From Sphingomonadales bacterium (GTDB lineage: Bacteria > Pseudomonadota > Alphaproteobacteria > Sphingomonadales > Sphingomonadaceae): DNA of 43,622 nucleotides. Numbering within the stretch: the stretch's first letter is position 1; the number at the start of each line of letters is the position of its first letter. Shown here one piece after another: positions 7,231 to 15,084 of this stretch. The position numbers and the translations under genes were made by a program. The stretch spans positions 1 through 43,622 of the forward strand of contig JANXUK010000113.1 in the NCBI GenBank assembly GCA_025356275.1, read 5' to 3'. A model generated the notes under the pieces. The model saw only the letters and a list, made by a program, of their open reading frames with translations. It was not told the DNA's origin and made no database searches.

Positions 7231-8248
7231 ATTCGTCATCGCCCGATCCGAAGGAGATCACCCCTTCGGCGGCAAGGCGCCGCGCGGCGGTGATCATCGC
7301 CTTTTGCGCCTCGACCACGTCGGCCATTTTCAGCCGGCCCCGGCCCGCGATTTCGTCGCGCACGCCGTCTGCGGCTCGGCTCGACATCGCCTTGAAGAAC
7401 ACCTCGCGCTGATCGGGCTCGGTGCCCTTGAGCGCGTTGATCAGCACATCGCTCTCCACCTCGCGCAGCAGGGCGCCCATCGATTGCGCGTCCAGTGCGA
7501 AGAGGTGCTCGAACTTGAACATTTCGTTCTCGATGCGGCGGGCCAGCAGTTTGTCGAGCTTTGTGATCTCGGGCATAACCCGCTTTTCAACCAGCTTGCC
7601 GGCCGAATTGATGATTTCGGCCGCCTCGCGCGCGCCGCCCATCGCCAGCGCCGATTGCCCATGCTGCTGCGCAATCCGCTGGGTCAGCAATTCCTCCAGC
7701 ATGGCCAGCGCATCGGGCGCGACCAGGCCCATGGTCGCAATGCGATGCACCACCTGCCCCTGCGCATCGGCGGGCAGCGCCGCCAGCACCCGCGCCGCGA
7801 CATCGGGCGCCAATTGCACCAGCAGCACCGCCACCGCCTGCGGATGCTCGCCCCGGATCAGCGGACTGATCGCATCGGCATTGAGCCAGCGCGCCAGATC
7901 CAATGACGACGTGCGCGGCGCATCGGGGATGATCCGGGCCATCAGGTTGCTGGCCTTCACCTCGCCGATGCTGCGCGTCATCAAAGCCGCGACCTTGGCA
8001 TTGCGGCCATGCGCGTTGATGCCCAGCTTTTCAGTACGTGCGACAAAGCCGGACACCGCGTGGATGATCGCCTCGGGGCCAATTTCGCCCAGCGCACACA
8101 TCGTCTCGCCCAGCACTTGCAGTTCCGCGGGGCCGAAATCGGCGAGGATACGGCTGGCCTGTTCTTCGCCCAGCAGCATGACCATTACGGCGGCCGCCTC
8201 GGCGTCGCTCAGTGCGATGCCGGGGGTGATGTCGGTTGTCGCGCTCAT
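7223..8248 (-). CDS. fliG: FliG, flagellar motor switch/torque protein
   Basis: A 341-residue protein with the FliG N-terminal, middle and C-terminal armadillo-like domains. The middle domain has the EHPQAVAVLLVQL motif (enteric EHPQ) near residue 130. The C-terminal torque domain has SDVLINALKGT, SSRAADGVRDEI and GRGRLKMADVVEAQ. These keep the charged residues (Lys, Arg, Asp/Glu, Arg) that interact with MotA in enterics. FliG couples the MS ring (FliF) to the C-ring. The start overlaps fliF by four bases. Motor function therefore looks intact even though FliM is divergent. Confidence 0.97.
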   Translation of the reverse strand: MSATTDITPGIALSDAEAAAVMVMLLGEEQASRILADFGPAELQVLGETMCALGEIGPEAIIHAVSGFVARTEKLGINAHGRNAKVAALMTRSIGEVKASNLMARIIPDAPRTSSLDLARWLNADAISPLIRGEHPQAVAVLLVQLAPDVAARVLAALPADAQGQVVHRIATMGLVAPDALAMLEELLTQRIAQQHGQSALAMGGAREAAEIINSAGKLVEKRVMPEITKLDKLLARRIENEMFKFEHLFALDAQSMGALLREVESDVLINALKGTEPDQREVFFKAMSSRAADGVRDEIAGRGRLKMADVVEAQKAMITAARRLAAEGVISFGSGDDEYV

Positions 8249-9858
8249 GCCGGCGACCCTTCGCCCAGCATCTGACGCAGGGCCAGACCGGCGCTATCGG
8301 GCTTTTCTGCGACCAGCCGCTGCGCCCTGCCGACCTGACGGCCCAGCGCCTCGGCGTCGATCGGGCCGGCTATGAGGTTGATTGCGGGCGCCGAGCCATC
8401 CGGCGTCAGGGCCAGCATGGCGCCGGGCTGCGGTGCGGTCTGACTGCGGCGCAGTGCCTTGATCAAGGGGCGCACCCCCAGCATCAGCACAAGGATCAAC
8501 CCGATGAGCGCGACGCCATTGTGCAGGACTGTCGCAAACCACGGCGCCTCGTAGAACGCGACCTTTTCGGGGGGCGGTGTCTCGAAGGCACGCACCACCA
8601 CCGCCACCGTATCGCCGCGCGCGGCATCCGCGCCGACCGCCGCCGAGACCAGGCTCTTGATCTGGTCAATATCGGATGGCTTGAATTTCTGCATTGCCTT
8701 GGCCGACAGCGCGACCGCCACCGACAGATGCCTGATCCGCCCGGCGCCCTGATTGGAGACCGCAACCTCGCGGCCCAATTCATAGCTGCGCGTCGCCGAG
8801 CTTTCGCCGGTGGGCGCGGCCGGGGTGGGCGATGGTGCCGGGTTTGGCGCAGCCTTGGGCACGCCCGGTGACGCGGTGGCTTGCGGAGGCGGGGTGTTGG
8901 ACAGCACGCCGGGCACGCCGACCGCCGTGTTGCTGGCCCCGCTGGCCATCGATTGCTGCTGGGTCTCGCTGCGCAGCACACCCTGTTTGTCATAGCTTTC
9001 GCGCGCGGTGGTGACCTGATCCATGTCCAGCTCGACCTGAATCTCGCTGGTGAAATTGCCCTCGCCCAGCATCGGCGCCAGCAATTGCGTGATCTGCCCC
9101 TGCAATTTGTCTTCCAGCCGGGCCTGCGCATCCATGCGATCAGAACCGGGGCTGGTCTTCTCGGTCAGCAGGTGGCCATGACTGTCCACCACCCGCACCG
9201 CATCGGGGGTCAGGCCGGGCACCGACCCCGCCACCAGATTGGTGATCGCGCTGACCTGGCTCTGCGACAATTGCCGCCCATCGCCCAGCCGCAGCATCAC
9301 CGAGGCCGACGGCGCCAGCGTATCACGCACGAACACCGATGGCGCGGCCTCGGCGATATGGACGCGCACCGATTGCACGCCATCGATCTGCTTGACGGTC
9401 AGTTCCAGCTCATGCTCGCGCGCGCCGCGCAATCGTTGATCCTCCAGCGCTCGGCTGGCCCCCATCGGCAGCTTGTCGAGCCCGTCGCCCGCGCTGTCGG
9501 GCAGGGCCAGCGCGCCGTTTTGCGCCACCAGCATCCGCGCCTTGTAGAGATCGCTGTCGTCCACGGTCAGCGAACCGGTGTCATTGTCGATGCGGTAATG
9601 CACCGCGCCCTTGTCCAGCGCGGCGACCACGCTGGCGCGCTCGCTGTCGTCAAGCTGCGCGTAAAGCACCCGCTGGGGCACCGGGCCGACCATCTCCCAC
9701 GCGAGGCCGGCCCCGCCAAGCGCCGCCACGCCCAGAAACCACGGCAAAGCGCGCCGCACCGCCGGGTGCGACGCCATGCCGCCCAGCCGGGTCAGCAAAG
9801 GCGCAGCGGTGGGATCGAACAAGGCGGCACCGGCGCGGACTGGAACAAGCTCGGCCAT
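8245..9858 (-). CDS. fliF: FliF, flagellar MS-ring protein
   Basis: A 537-residue MS-ring protein with two membrane segments, near the N-terminus (ALPWFLGVAALGGAGLAWEM, about 39-58) and near the C-terminus (GVALIGLILVLMLGVRPLI, about 450-470). Between them are ring-building motifs of the YscJ/FliF family (YRIDNDTGSLTVDDSDLYKARMLVA region, GVQSVRVHIAEAAPSVFVRD) and a Pro/Ala-rich loop. The C-terminal tail (GRQVGRAQRLVAEKPDSAG) would bind FliG. The ring is the first structure of the basal body and houses the export gate. The gene follows fliE by three bases and overlaps fliG. Confidence 0.96.
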   Translation of the reverse strand: MAELVPVRAGAALFDPTAAPLLTRLGGMASHPAVRRALPWFLGVAALGGAGLAWEMVGPVPQRVLYAQLDDSERASVVAALDKGAVHYRIDNDTGSLTVDDSDLYKARMLVAQNGALALPDSAGDGLDKLPMGASRALEDQRLRGAREHELELTVKQIDGVQSVRVHIAEAAPSVFVRDTLAPSASVMLRLGDGRQLSQSQVSAITNLVAGSVPGLTPDAVRVVDSHGHLLTEKTSPGSDRMDAQARLEDKLQGQITQLLAPMLGEGNFTSEIQVELDMDQVTTARESYDKQGVLRSETQQQSMASGASNTAVGVPGVLSNTPPPQATASPGVPKAAPNPAPSPTPAAPTGESSATRSYELGREVAVSNQGAGRIRHLSVAVALSAKAMQKFKPSDIDQIKSLVSAAVGADAARGDTVAVVVRAFETPPPEKVAFYEAPWFATVLHNGVALIGLILVLMLGVRPLIKALRRSQTAPQPGAMLALTPDGSAPAINLIAGPIDAEALGRQVGRAQRLVAEKPDSAGLALRQMLGEGSPA

Positions 9859-9861
9859 CTA

Positions 9862-10230
9862 TCAAACCCCCAGCTTCATGATATCCTGATAGGCGGACAG
9901 CAATTTGTTGCGGACCTGGAGCGTGGTCTCGAAGCCAACAGAGGCCTCCTGCCGCGCCAGCATCACCTTGGCGACATCGGTGACCTGACCCTTTTCATAG
10001 GCCGCGCTGAGCCCCTCGGCGTTCTGCTGGCTGGCATTGACCGCGCCCAGCGCCGATTGCAGCGCGCCGGCAAAACCGCCGCTGTCGCTGGCTGACGCCG
10101 GGCCGCCGGGGGCGTGGACCTGTTGCAGCAGCTGTGACTTGTCGATGATCTGCTGGCGCAGCGCCATGATCTCGCGCAGGCCGGCCGCGCCGCCCATGCC
10201 CCCTTGGCCGATACCATTGACGCCGCTCAT
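9862..10230 (-). CDS. fliE: FliE, MS-ring/rod junction protein
   Basis: A 122-residue protein ending in the family signature VMLARQEASVGFETTLQVRNKLLSAYQDIMKLGV (about 88-121). That is the FliE C-terminus, which is similar to rod proteins. FliE is the first exported axial protein and joins the MS ring and export gate to the proximal rod. The N-terminus is Gly/Met-rich and disordered. The ATG overlaps the end of the upstream activator gene by four bases, so the activator and fliE share a transcript. Confidence 0.93.
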   Translation of the reverse strand: MSGVNGIGQGGMGGAAGLREIMALRQQIIDKSQLLQQVHAPGGPASASDSGGFAGALQSALGAVNASQQNAEGLSAAYEKGQVTDVAKVMLARQEASVGFETTLQVRNKLLSAYQDIMKLGV

Positions 10231-11519
10231 CGCCCGGCACCTGCGGCGACGGGGGCGGCGTTCAGCCCGGCCTCGCGGAAGGCGGCGAGGCGGTAGCGCA
10301 GGGTGCGTTCCGATATGCCCAACGCGCGCGCCGCCGCGATCCGGTTGCCGCCGCAGGCGTCCAACGTCTCAAGAATGGCACCCGCTTCCGAACGTTGCAC
10401 GATATTGGCGAGGCGGCGTAAGCCAGTAATGGGGCCAGTGATGGGGCCAGTGGCGACGGGCGCCTCGGCAGCCTCCTCGGGCGCGACCAGCCTTGCGGGG
10501 CGGTCGAAACTGATATGCTCGGGCGTGATCACATCGGCGCTGCCGGCCAGCAGCATCGCGCGGCGGATCACATTCTCCAGCTCGCGGACATTGCCCGGCC
10601 AGCCATGCGCCTCCAGCATCGCCAGCGCCTCGTCACCGATCCATGCCAGTTTCTGCCCGGCATTTGTGTGGCGCAGCAGCATCGCGAAGGCCAGCGGCGC
10701 GATATCGGCGGGGCGCTCGCGCAGCGGCTTGAGGCTAAGCGGGAAGACGTTGAGCCGATAATAAAGGTCGGCGCGGAACCGGCCCTCGGCCACTTCGGTG
10801 GGCAGGTCGCGGTTGGCGCTGGCGATGATCCGCACATCGATGGGGATGGGTTTGGTCGAGCCGATCGGCACCACCTCGCCTTCCTGCAACGCGCGCAACA
10901 GCTTGGCCTGAAGCGCCAACGGCATTTCGGCAATTTCGTCGAGCAACAGCGTGCCGCCGTCCGCCGCGCGGAAAAAGCCCTCATGCGCCTGCGTCGCGCC
11001 GGTGAACGCGCCCTTGGTGTGGCCGAACAGCAGCGCCTCCAGCATCGTCTCGGGCATCGCCGCGCAATTGACCGCGACGAACGGTGCCTGCGCGCGTGGG
11101 CTGCGATTATGGATGAAGCGCGAGAGCACCTCCTTGCCGGTCCCGGTCGGTCCGCCGATCAGCACCGGAATGTCACTGGCGGCCAGCCGCTCGGCCAGCG
11201 CCAGCACCGACAGGCTCTCGGGGTCGGCCGCGATCGGCGCCCCGGCCCGCGCGGTGCAGGCCAGCAACGCCGCCAGCACACCATGGCTGGCAGCATCGGC
11301 ATAGGTCAGGGTGAAGCGGCGCGAATTGCCCTCGCGGCTGAGCGACGGCACGGCCCCCCGCATCAGGGTGATGGCGGCCCCGGTGGGCGCGGTCAGTTCC
11401 GCCGCATCGCGCAACATCAACCGGTCCCGCTCAACCAAGGCGGTAACTACTGCGGCCGCGCGCTGTACCAATGGCGCGTGAAGCTTGGCGGTGCCGGTAC
11501 TGAAAACCAGAGTATCCAT
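10227..11519 (-). CDS. Sigma-54-dependent flagellar transcription activator (FlbD/FlrC-like)
   Basis: About 430 residues. It has a short divergent N-terminal region without an obvious receiver domain. The AAA+ domain (about 110-340) contains GPTGTGKEV (Walker A), the sigma-54 contact loop GAFTGA, GTLLLDEIAEMP (Walker B) and LRERPADI. A Fis-type HTH lies at the C-terminus (GNRIAAARALGISERTLRYRL). Such enhancer-binding proteins remodel RNA polymerase-sigma-54 at class II/III flagellar promoters. It is the first gene of the fliE-to-fliQ operon and divergent from flagellin, so it likely controls both. I start it at MDTLVF (complement 11517-11519); an ATG at 11546 is also in frame. Lack of a receiver domain implies control by level or by a partner protein. 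Confidence 0.9.
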   Translation of the reverse strand: MDTLVFSTGTAKLHAPLVQRAAAVVTALVERDRLMLRDAAELTAPTGAAITLMRGAVPSLSREGNSRRFTLTYADAASHGVLAALLACTARAGAPIAADPESLSVLALAERLAASDIPVLIGGPTGTGKEVLSRFIHNRSPRAQAPFVAVNCAAMPETMLEALLFGHTKGAFTGATQAHEGFFRAADGGTLLLDEIAEMPLALQAKLLRALQEGEVVPIGSTKPIPIDVRIIASANRDLPTEVAEGRFRADLYYRLNVFPLSLKPLRERPADIAPLAFAMLLRHTNAGQKLAWIGDEALAMLEAHGWPGNVRELENVIRRAMLLAGSADVITPEHISFDRPARLVAPEEAAEAPVATGPITGPITGLRRLANIVQRSEAGAILETLDACGGNRIAAARALGISERTLRYRLAAFREAGLNAAPVAAGAGR

Positions 11520-11549
11520 CGTGTGTTGCCCCCGGGCGTTAACCATCCC

Positions 11550-11565
11550 TGGTGACGCTTTTGCA
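11550..11565 (+). promoter_or_regulatory. Candidate sigma-54 (-24/-12) promoter for flagellin
   Basis: TGGTGACGCTTTTGCA has GG and GC separated by exactly ten bases and a TTGCA -12 box. It fits the RpoN consensus TGGCACG-N4-TTGCA in the key positions, though the CAC of the -24 box is shifted. It points toward the flagellin gene and would give a leader of about 215 nt. The adjacent gene encodes a GAFTGA activator, which makes a sigma-54 promoter here plausible. I did not find a comparable match facing the activator operon. Confidence 0.5.
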
Positions 11566-11791
11566 GGGGCAACGACAAAGGAGCCGGTAATTTAAGGCCC
11601 CGTACAAACGCGTGTTTTGCATTTTTCCGGGGCGGCGGATCGGGTTCTCGCCGGGATTTCCCAGGCATCCCGGCCAACGTTTTTACCTTGCCCTTAAACT
11701 TTTTCGTCCCCGGCCGCTCTTGTGGCTGGCAGCTGCATCGGATGAGCCGATCCTGCGCAATGACCTTCGCAGTCACCTATGGGAGCATATT

Positions 11792-12616
11792 ATGAGTGTT
11801 ATCAACACCAATATCAGCGCGCTGCAAGCAACCAACGCCTCAAACTCGGCCTCGACGATGATGGCCAAATCGATGCAGCGCCTTTCGACCGGCCTTCAGA
11901 TCAACAGCGCCGCCGACAATGCCGCCGGCCTTGCCATCTCGACCTCGATGACGTCGCAGATCAATGGCATGAACATGGGCATCGCCAATGCCAATGACGG
12001 CATTTCGCTGACGCAGACCGCGCAGGGCTCGCTGACCGAGGTGACCAACATGCTGCAACGGGTCCGTGACCTGTCGGTTCAGTCGTCCACCGGCACCTAT
12101 CAGGCGTCCGACCGTACCGACATGCAGTCGGAAGTGACGTCGCTGACCACGCAGATCGGCAACGTGCTGGGCAATGCCAAGTTCAACGGCGTCGCGCTGT
12201 TCAGCACCACGGCCGGCACCAATGTCAGCTTCAGCATCCAGGCCGGCGCCAATTCGGGTGATGCGATCACGCTGACCAGCAGCGCCATCGATGGCACCAA
12301 GATCAACGCTGCCGCGCTGGACGTAACGACCGCAGCCAAGGCACTGACCACGCTCGGCAATGTCGATACCGCCTTGCAGGACGTGTCGACCACTGCCGCT
12401 GGCCTTGGCGCCGGGCAGAGCCAGCTGCAATCGGCGGTGAACAACCTCACCACCAACACCACCAACCTGACGGCGGCGCGTTCGCGGATCACCGATACCA
12501 ATTATTCGGCGGAAACCACGGCGCTGGCCAAGGCCCAGATCCTGAGCCAGGCCTCGACCGCGATGATCGCGCAGGCCAACCAGAGCCAGCAGAGCGTGCT
12601 GTCGCTGTTGAAGTAA
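11792..12616 (+). CDS. Flagellin, short filament subunit
   Basis: A 274-residue flagellin with both conserved ends. The N-terminal D0/D1 part is MSVINTNISALQATNA, then QRLSTGLQINSAADNAAGLAI. The C-terminal D1/D0 part is RSRITDTNYSAETTALAKAQ, ending QQSVLSLLK. The middle (about 145-215) is only a small Thr/Ala/Ser-rich insert, so surface domains D2/D3 are essentially missing, as in compact alphaproteobacterial flagellins. The start ATG has GGGAG seven bases upstream (11781-11785); the longer open frame has no support. It is transcribed divergently from the flagellar operon and ends at a strong hairpin. Confidence 0.97.
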   Translation: MSVINTNISALQATNASNSASTMMAKSMQRLSTGLQINSAADNAAGLAISTSMTSQINGMNMGIANANDGISLTQTAQGSLTEVTNMLQRVRDLSVQSSTGTYQASDRTDMQSEVTSLTTQIGNVLGNAKFNGVALFSTTAGTNVSFSIQAGANSGDAITLTSSAIDGTKINAAALDVTTAAKALTTLGNVDTALQDVSTTAAGLGAGQSQLQSAVNNLTTNTTNLTAARSRITDTNYSAETTALAKAQILSQASTAMIAQANQSQQSVLSLLK

Positions 12617-12643
12617 TCCCGGCCTGGGCCGCGAATGCCCGAC

Positions 12644-12695
12644 CTGAACGGCCAGCCCGGCGCGCCCATGCGGTTCGCCGGGCTGGCTCGTTCAG
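12644..12695 (+). terminator. Strong hairpin after flagellin, likely terminator
   Basis: GCCAGCCCGGCG (12651-12662) pairs perfectly with CGCCGGGCTGGC (12676-12687). The stem extends outward through CTGAACG (12644-12650) and CGTTCAG (12689-12695) with one bulged base. The total is about 19 bp around a 13-base loop. It begins 27 bases after the flagellin stop. No T-run follows, so it may work as a structured 3' end or a factor-assisted terminator rather than a classical intrinsic one. Confidence 0.65.
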
Positions 12696-12791
12696 ATCGG
12701 CACCGCTTCGCCCGGCGGCGGCGCGTCATATCTGCGGGGTGGCCATCACAATCCGTCGACCGGGCCAGCTATCTGCGCGATGCTGTTCACT

Positions 12792-12810
12792 TATATGATG
12801 TGATCATATA
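12792..12810. promoter_or_regulatory. AT-rich palindromic operator candidate upstream of the IclR-like gene
   Basis: TATATGAT (12792-12799), GTG, ATCATATA (12803-12810) is a perfect 8+3+8 palindrome. It overlaps a second palindrome, TCATATATGA. It stands out as an AT island in GC-rich DNA in the 308-base stretch between the flagellin terminator region and the IclR-like gene. The size and symmetry fit a dimeric winged-helix repressor site over a promoter -10 region. The obvious candidate ligand is the product of the adjacent regulator gene, but that link is inferred. The rest of the stretch (12696-12791 and 12811-12862) shows nothing I recognise. Confidence 0.55.
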
Positions 12811-12862
12811 TGAGAATTGCATCGTGACCGGCAATCGGGTGCCGGTCAAAGGATCGACCCCC

Positions 12863-12928
12863 ATGGCCAGCGTGTACTTCGCCATCACCCATGTCCGCGG
12901 CATGCAGCGCGCAGTGGTGCGGGCATGA
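12863..12928 (+). CDS. Possible 21-residue leader peptide coupled to the IclR-like gene
   Basis: The short frame MASVYFAITHVRGMQRAVVRA has a purine-rich AAAGGA nine bases before its ATG. Its stop overlaps the ATG of the IclR-like gene as ATGA. The downstream ATG has no convincing ribosome binding site of its own, so translational coupling from this frame would explain its expression. A GTG 39 bases upstream would extend it to 34 residues. No known peptide family is recognised, and it may be only chance coding. Confidence 0.3.
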   Translation: MASVYFAITHVRGMQRAVVRA

Positions 12929-13242
12929 GGGCAGGGGGTTCGCTTGCCGGTGCGGCGCCTGTCAAATCGGCGCTGCGCACGCTGGATATCATTGAATATG
13001 TCGTGGCGCGCGCAGGCCCCTGCGTGGCGCAGGAGATCGCATCGGCGCTGGCCATCCCGGTGTCGAGCCTGTCCTACCTGCTCGCCACCCTGGCCGAGCG
13101 GGGCTATTTGGCGCGCGAGGGGCGGCATTACCTGCCGGGGCCGGGGCTGGCGCGGTTGTCCGCCGGCCGCGCGCCGAGCCATTATTCAGCACCGCTAGAG
13201 CCGATCAACGCCTTAGCAAATCATTGGCCGGCGCTGCATTAG
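12925..13242 (+). CDS. IclR-like winged-helix regulator reduced to its DNA-binding domain
   Basis: 105 residues. The N-terminal 70 match the IclR winged HTH: VKSALRTLDIIEYVVARAGP, then VAQEIASALAIPVSSLSYLL (helix-turn-helix), then LAERGYLAREGRHYLPGPG (wing). The protein stops about 25 residues after the linker helix, so the roughly 170-residue effector-binding domain of normal IclR proteins (about 250-270 residues) is missing. The next gene starts 12 bases later, leaving no remnant of that domain. It leads the metF-purU-scoAB direction of transcription and lies downstream of a perfect palindrome, so it may be a ligand-blind autoregulator. It could also be a truncated relic. Confidence 0.75.
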   Translation: MRAGGSLAGAAPVKSALRTLDIIEYVVARAGPCVAQEIASALAIPVSSLSYLLATLAERGYLAREGRHYLPGPGLARLSAGRAPSHYSAPLEPINALANHWPALH

Positions 13243-13254
13243 GGGGACGCATCG

Positions 13255-14133
13255 ATGGCTGAAATCGCGCTGCTGCATCCCGCATGGCAGCGCCCGCCGC
13301 TGGGCATGACCGACGGGTATTCGCTAGAGATGACCGCGAAGGACATCGCCGCGTTGGAGAGCGCCGCGCATGGCATCGCTGCCGAAACGCCGGTCGCCGT
13401 CACCTTTCTGCCCGGCGAGACGATGGACGCGCGGATCGCGGCGGCGGCGCGGGTGCGCGCACTGGGCTTTGAACCAATGCCGCACCTCTCCGCCCGCCGC
13501 ATCCCCAGCCATGGCGAGCTGGAGGCCATGGTATCGCGCGCTGTGGCAGAAGCGGGGGCGCGGCGGTTCTTTCTGGTCGCGGGCGATCCGCCAGTGCCGG
13601 CGGGGCCGTTTGCCGATACGCTGTCGTTGCTGGCGACCGGGGTGTTCGAGGCGCATGGCGTCCGGGCCATCGGCATCGCCGGCCATCCCGATGGCCATCC
13701 GGCGATGGATGAGGCTGCGCTGTGGCAGGTGATGGACGCCAAACTGCGCGATATTGCGGCACGCGGCATGGCCAGCCTGATCGTTACGCAATTCGGTTTC
13801 GCGGCGCCGCCGTTCCTGCGCTGGTTGGAGGAGTTGCGGGCTCGGGGCATCGCTGCGCCGGTGCGGATCGGGGTGCCGGGGCCGGCGGGGATCAAGACGC
13901 TGCTGCGCTTTGCGGCGCATTGCGGGGTGGGTGCATCGGCCAGCGTGATGGCGAAATATGGCGTATCGCTCGGCCGCTTGTTGGGCACGGCGGGCCCCGA
14001 GGCGCTGGTCGATGCGCTCGCCGAGGGGGTGACCCCGGCGCATGGCCCGGTCCGCTTGCATTTCTACCCGTTCGGCGGGATGGCGCGCACGGTCGATTGG
14101 ATCGCGGACTATCGCAAGGGAGCGACGCATTGA
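13255..14133 (+). CDS. metF: Methylenetetrahydrofolate reductase-type protein
   Basis: A 292-residue flavin-dependent reductase of the MetF TIM-barrel family, which interconverts 5,10-methylene-THF and 5-methyl-THF. Landmarks in order are YSLEMT near residue 23 (position of the catalytic Glu), VTFLPGE, PHLSARRI, GDPP, GIAGHPDGHP, TQFGF and HFYPFGG near the end. The start ATG has GGGGA just upstream and lies 12 bases after the IclR-like gene. The purU start overlaps its stop. It is diverged from housekeeping MetF and sits in a catabolic region. In sphingomonads such copies oxidise the 5-methyl-THF made by THF-dependent aromatic O-demethylases; that role is inferred from context here. Confidence 0.88.
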   Translation: MAEIALLHPAWQRPPLGMTDGYSLEMTAKDIAALESAAHGIAAETPVAVTFLPGETMDARIAAAARVRALGFEPMPHLSARRIPSHGELEAMVSRAVAEAGARRFFLVAGDPPVPAGPFADTLSLLATGVFEAHGVRAIGIAGHPDGHPAMDEAALWQVMDAKLRDIAARGMASLIVTQFGFAAPPFLRWLEELRARGIAAPVRIGVPGPAGIKTLLRFAAHCGVGASASVMAKYGVSLGRLLGTAGPEALVDALAEGVTPAHGPVRLHFYPFGGMARTVDWIADYRKGATH

Positions 14134-14987
14134 GCGAGATCTGTACCTTGAGCCTGTCCTGCGCCGACCGGCCCGGCCTGGTGGCGCAGGTCGCCGGTTA
14201 TCTGGCGGGGCGCGGCGGCAATATCCTCGATGCGCAGCAGTTCGATGACCGGCTGACCACGCGGTTCTTCATGCGGGTGAAGTTTGCGCTGGGGGAGGGC
14301 GACGATCCCGCCGCGTGGCGCGCCGATTTTGCCGGGATCGCCGCGCAATGCGGCATGGACTGGACCTTGCGGGCGGCGAGCCAGAAGCAGAAGGTGCTGC
14401 TGCTGGTTTCCAAGTTCGATCATTGTCTAGGCGATCTGCTATATCGCTGGCGGATCGGCGAGCTGAATATGGCGGTGGTGGGCATCGTCTCCAACCATCC
14501 GCGCGAGGTTTTGACCACCTCGCTGATCGAGGGGCTGCCCTATCACCACCTGCCCGTCACCCGCGACACCAAACCCGCGCAGGAGGCGGCGATCAAGGCC
14601 ATTGTCGAGGAAACGGGCGCCGATCTGATCGTGCTGGCGCGTTATATGCAGATCCTGTCCGACGATATGGCCGGTTACCTGACCGGGCGCTGCATCAATA
14701 TCCACCACAGCTTCCTGCCCGGCTTCAAGGGCGCCAAGCCCTATCATCAGGCCTATGCACGCGGCGTCAAAGCCATCGGCGCCACCGCGCATTACGTCAC
14801 CGCCGACCTGGATGAGGGGCCGATCATCGTGCAGGATGTCGGCGCGATCAGCCATGCCGATGCCCCGGAAGATCTGGTGCGCAAGGGCCGCGATATCGAA
14901 CGCCGGGTGCTGGCGGCGGCGGTGCAGGCGCATCTGGAGGACCGGGTGTTCCTCAACGGCGGGCGCACGGTGGTTTTTCCGGGCTGA
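14130..14987 (+). CDS. purU: Formyltetrahydrofolate deformylase
   Basis: 285 residues, the usual length for PurU, which hydrolyses 10-formyl-THF to formate and THF. An N-terminal ACT domain (about 1-80, LSLSCADRPGLVAQVAGYL) precedes a formyltransferase-fold domain. The catalytic region reads CINIHHSFLPGFKGAKPYHQ, then ATAHYVTADLDEGPII, giving the Asn, His and Asp of the deformylase/GART family. The start is TTG at 14130, overlapping the metF stop as TTGA and preceded by AGGGAG. The longer frame upstream is a metF shadow. With MetF it would close a C1 route from methyl-THF through formyl-THF to formate, freeing THF; FolD would supply the middle step and is not in the window. Confidence 0.93.
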   Translation: MSEICTLSLSCADRPGLVAQVAGYLAGRGGNILDAQQFDDRLTTRFFMRVKFALGEGDDPAAWRADFAGIAAQCGMDWTLRAASQKQKVLLLVSKFDHCLGDLLYRWRIGELNMAVVGIVSNHPREVLTTSLIEGLPYHHLPVTRDTKPAQEAAIKAIVEETGADLIVLARYMQILSDDMAGYLTGRCINIHHSFLPGFKGAKPYHQAYARGVKAIGATAHYVTADLDEGPIIVQDVGAISHADAPEDLVRKGRDIERRVLAAAVQAHLEDRVFLNGGRTVVFPG

Positions 14988-14999
14988 GACCGTTTCCCA

Positions 15000-15014
15000 T
15001 GCAACTGGGTTGCA
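15000..15014. promoter_or_regulatory. Palindromic operator candidate upstream of the CoA-transferase genes
   Basis: TGCAAC (15000-15005), TGG, GTTGCA (15009-15014) is a perfect 6+3+6 palindrome in the 97-base gap between purU and the CoA-transferase. An overlapping imperfect one is GGGTT-GCAA-AACCC. It is the only clear symmetry in the gap and may be a repressor site giving the CoA-transferase pair its own control. No regulator can be named. Confidence 0.35.
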
Positions 15015-15084
15015 AAACCCGCGTTTGGCACCGATAACCATCGGACGGACGCGGCTTCCCGCGAATCCGGCGTGGAAGGCAACT

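Noticed and set aside
11687..11720. Sigma-28-like or sigma-70 promoter near TTGCCCTTAAAC upstream of flagellin
   Set aside because: No properly spaced second box could be found. The RpoN-like site at 11550 fits better.
12925..13242. Frameshifted full-length IclR gene
   Set aside because: The next gene begins 12 bases after the stop, and no frame downstream encodes the missing effector domain, so a simple frameshift does not explain the short length.
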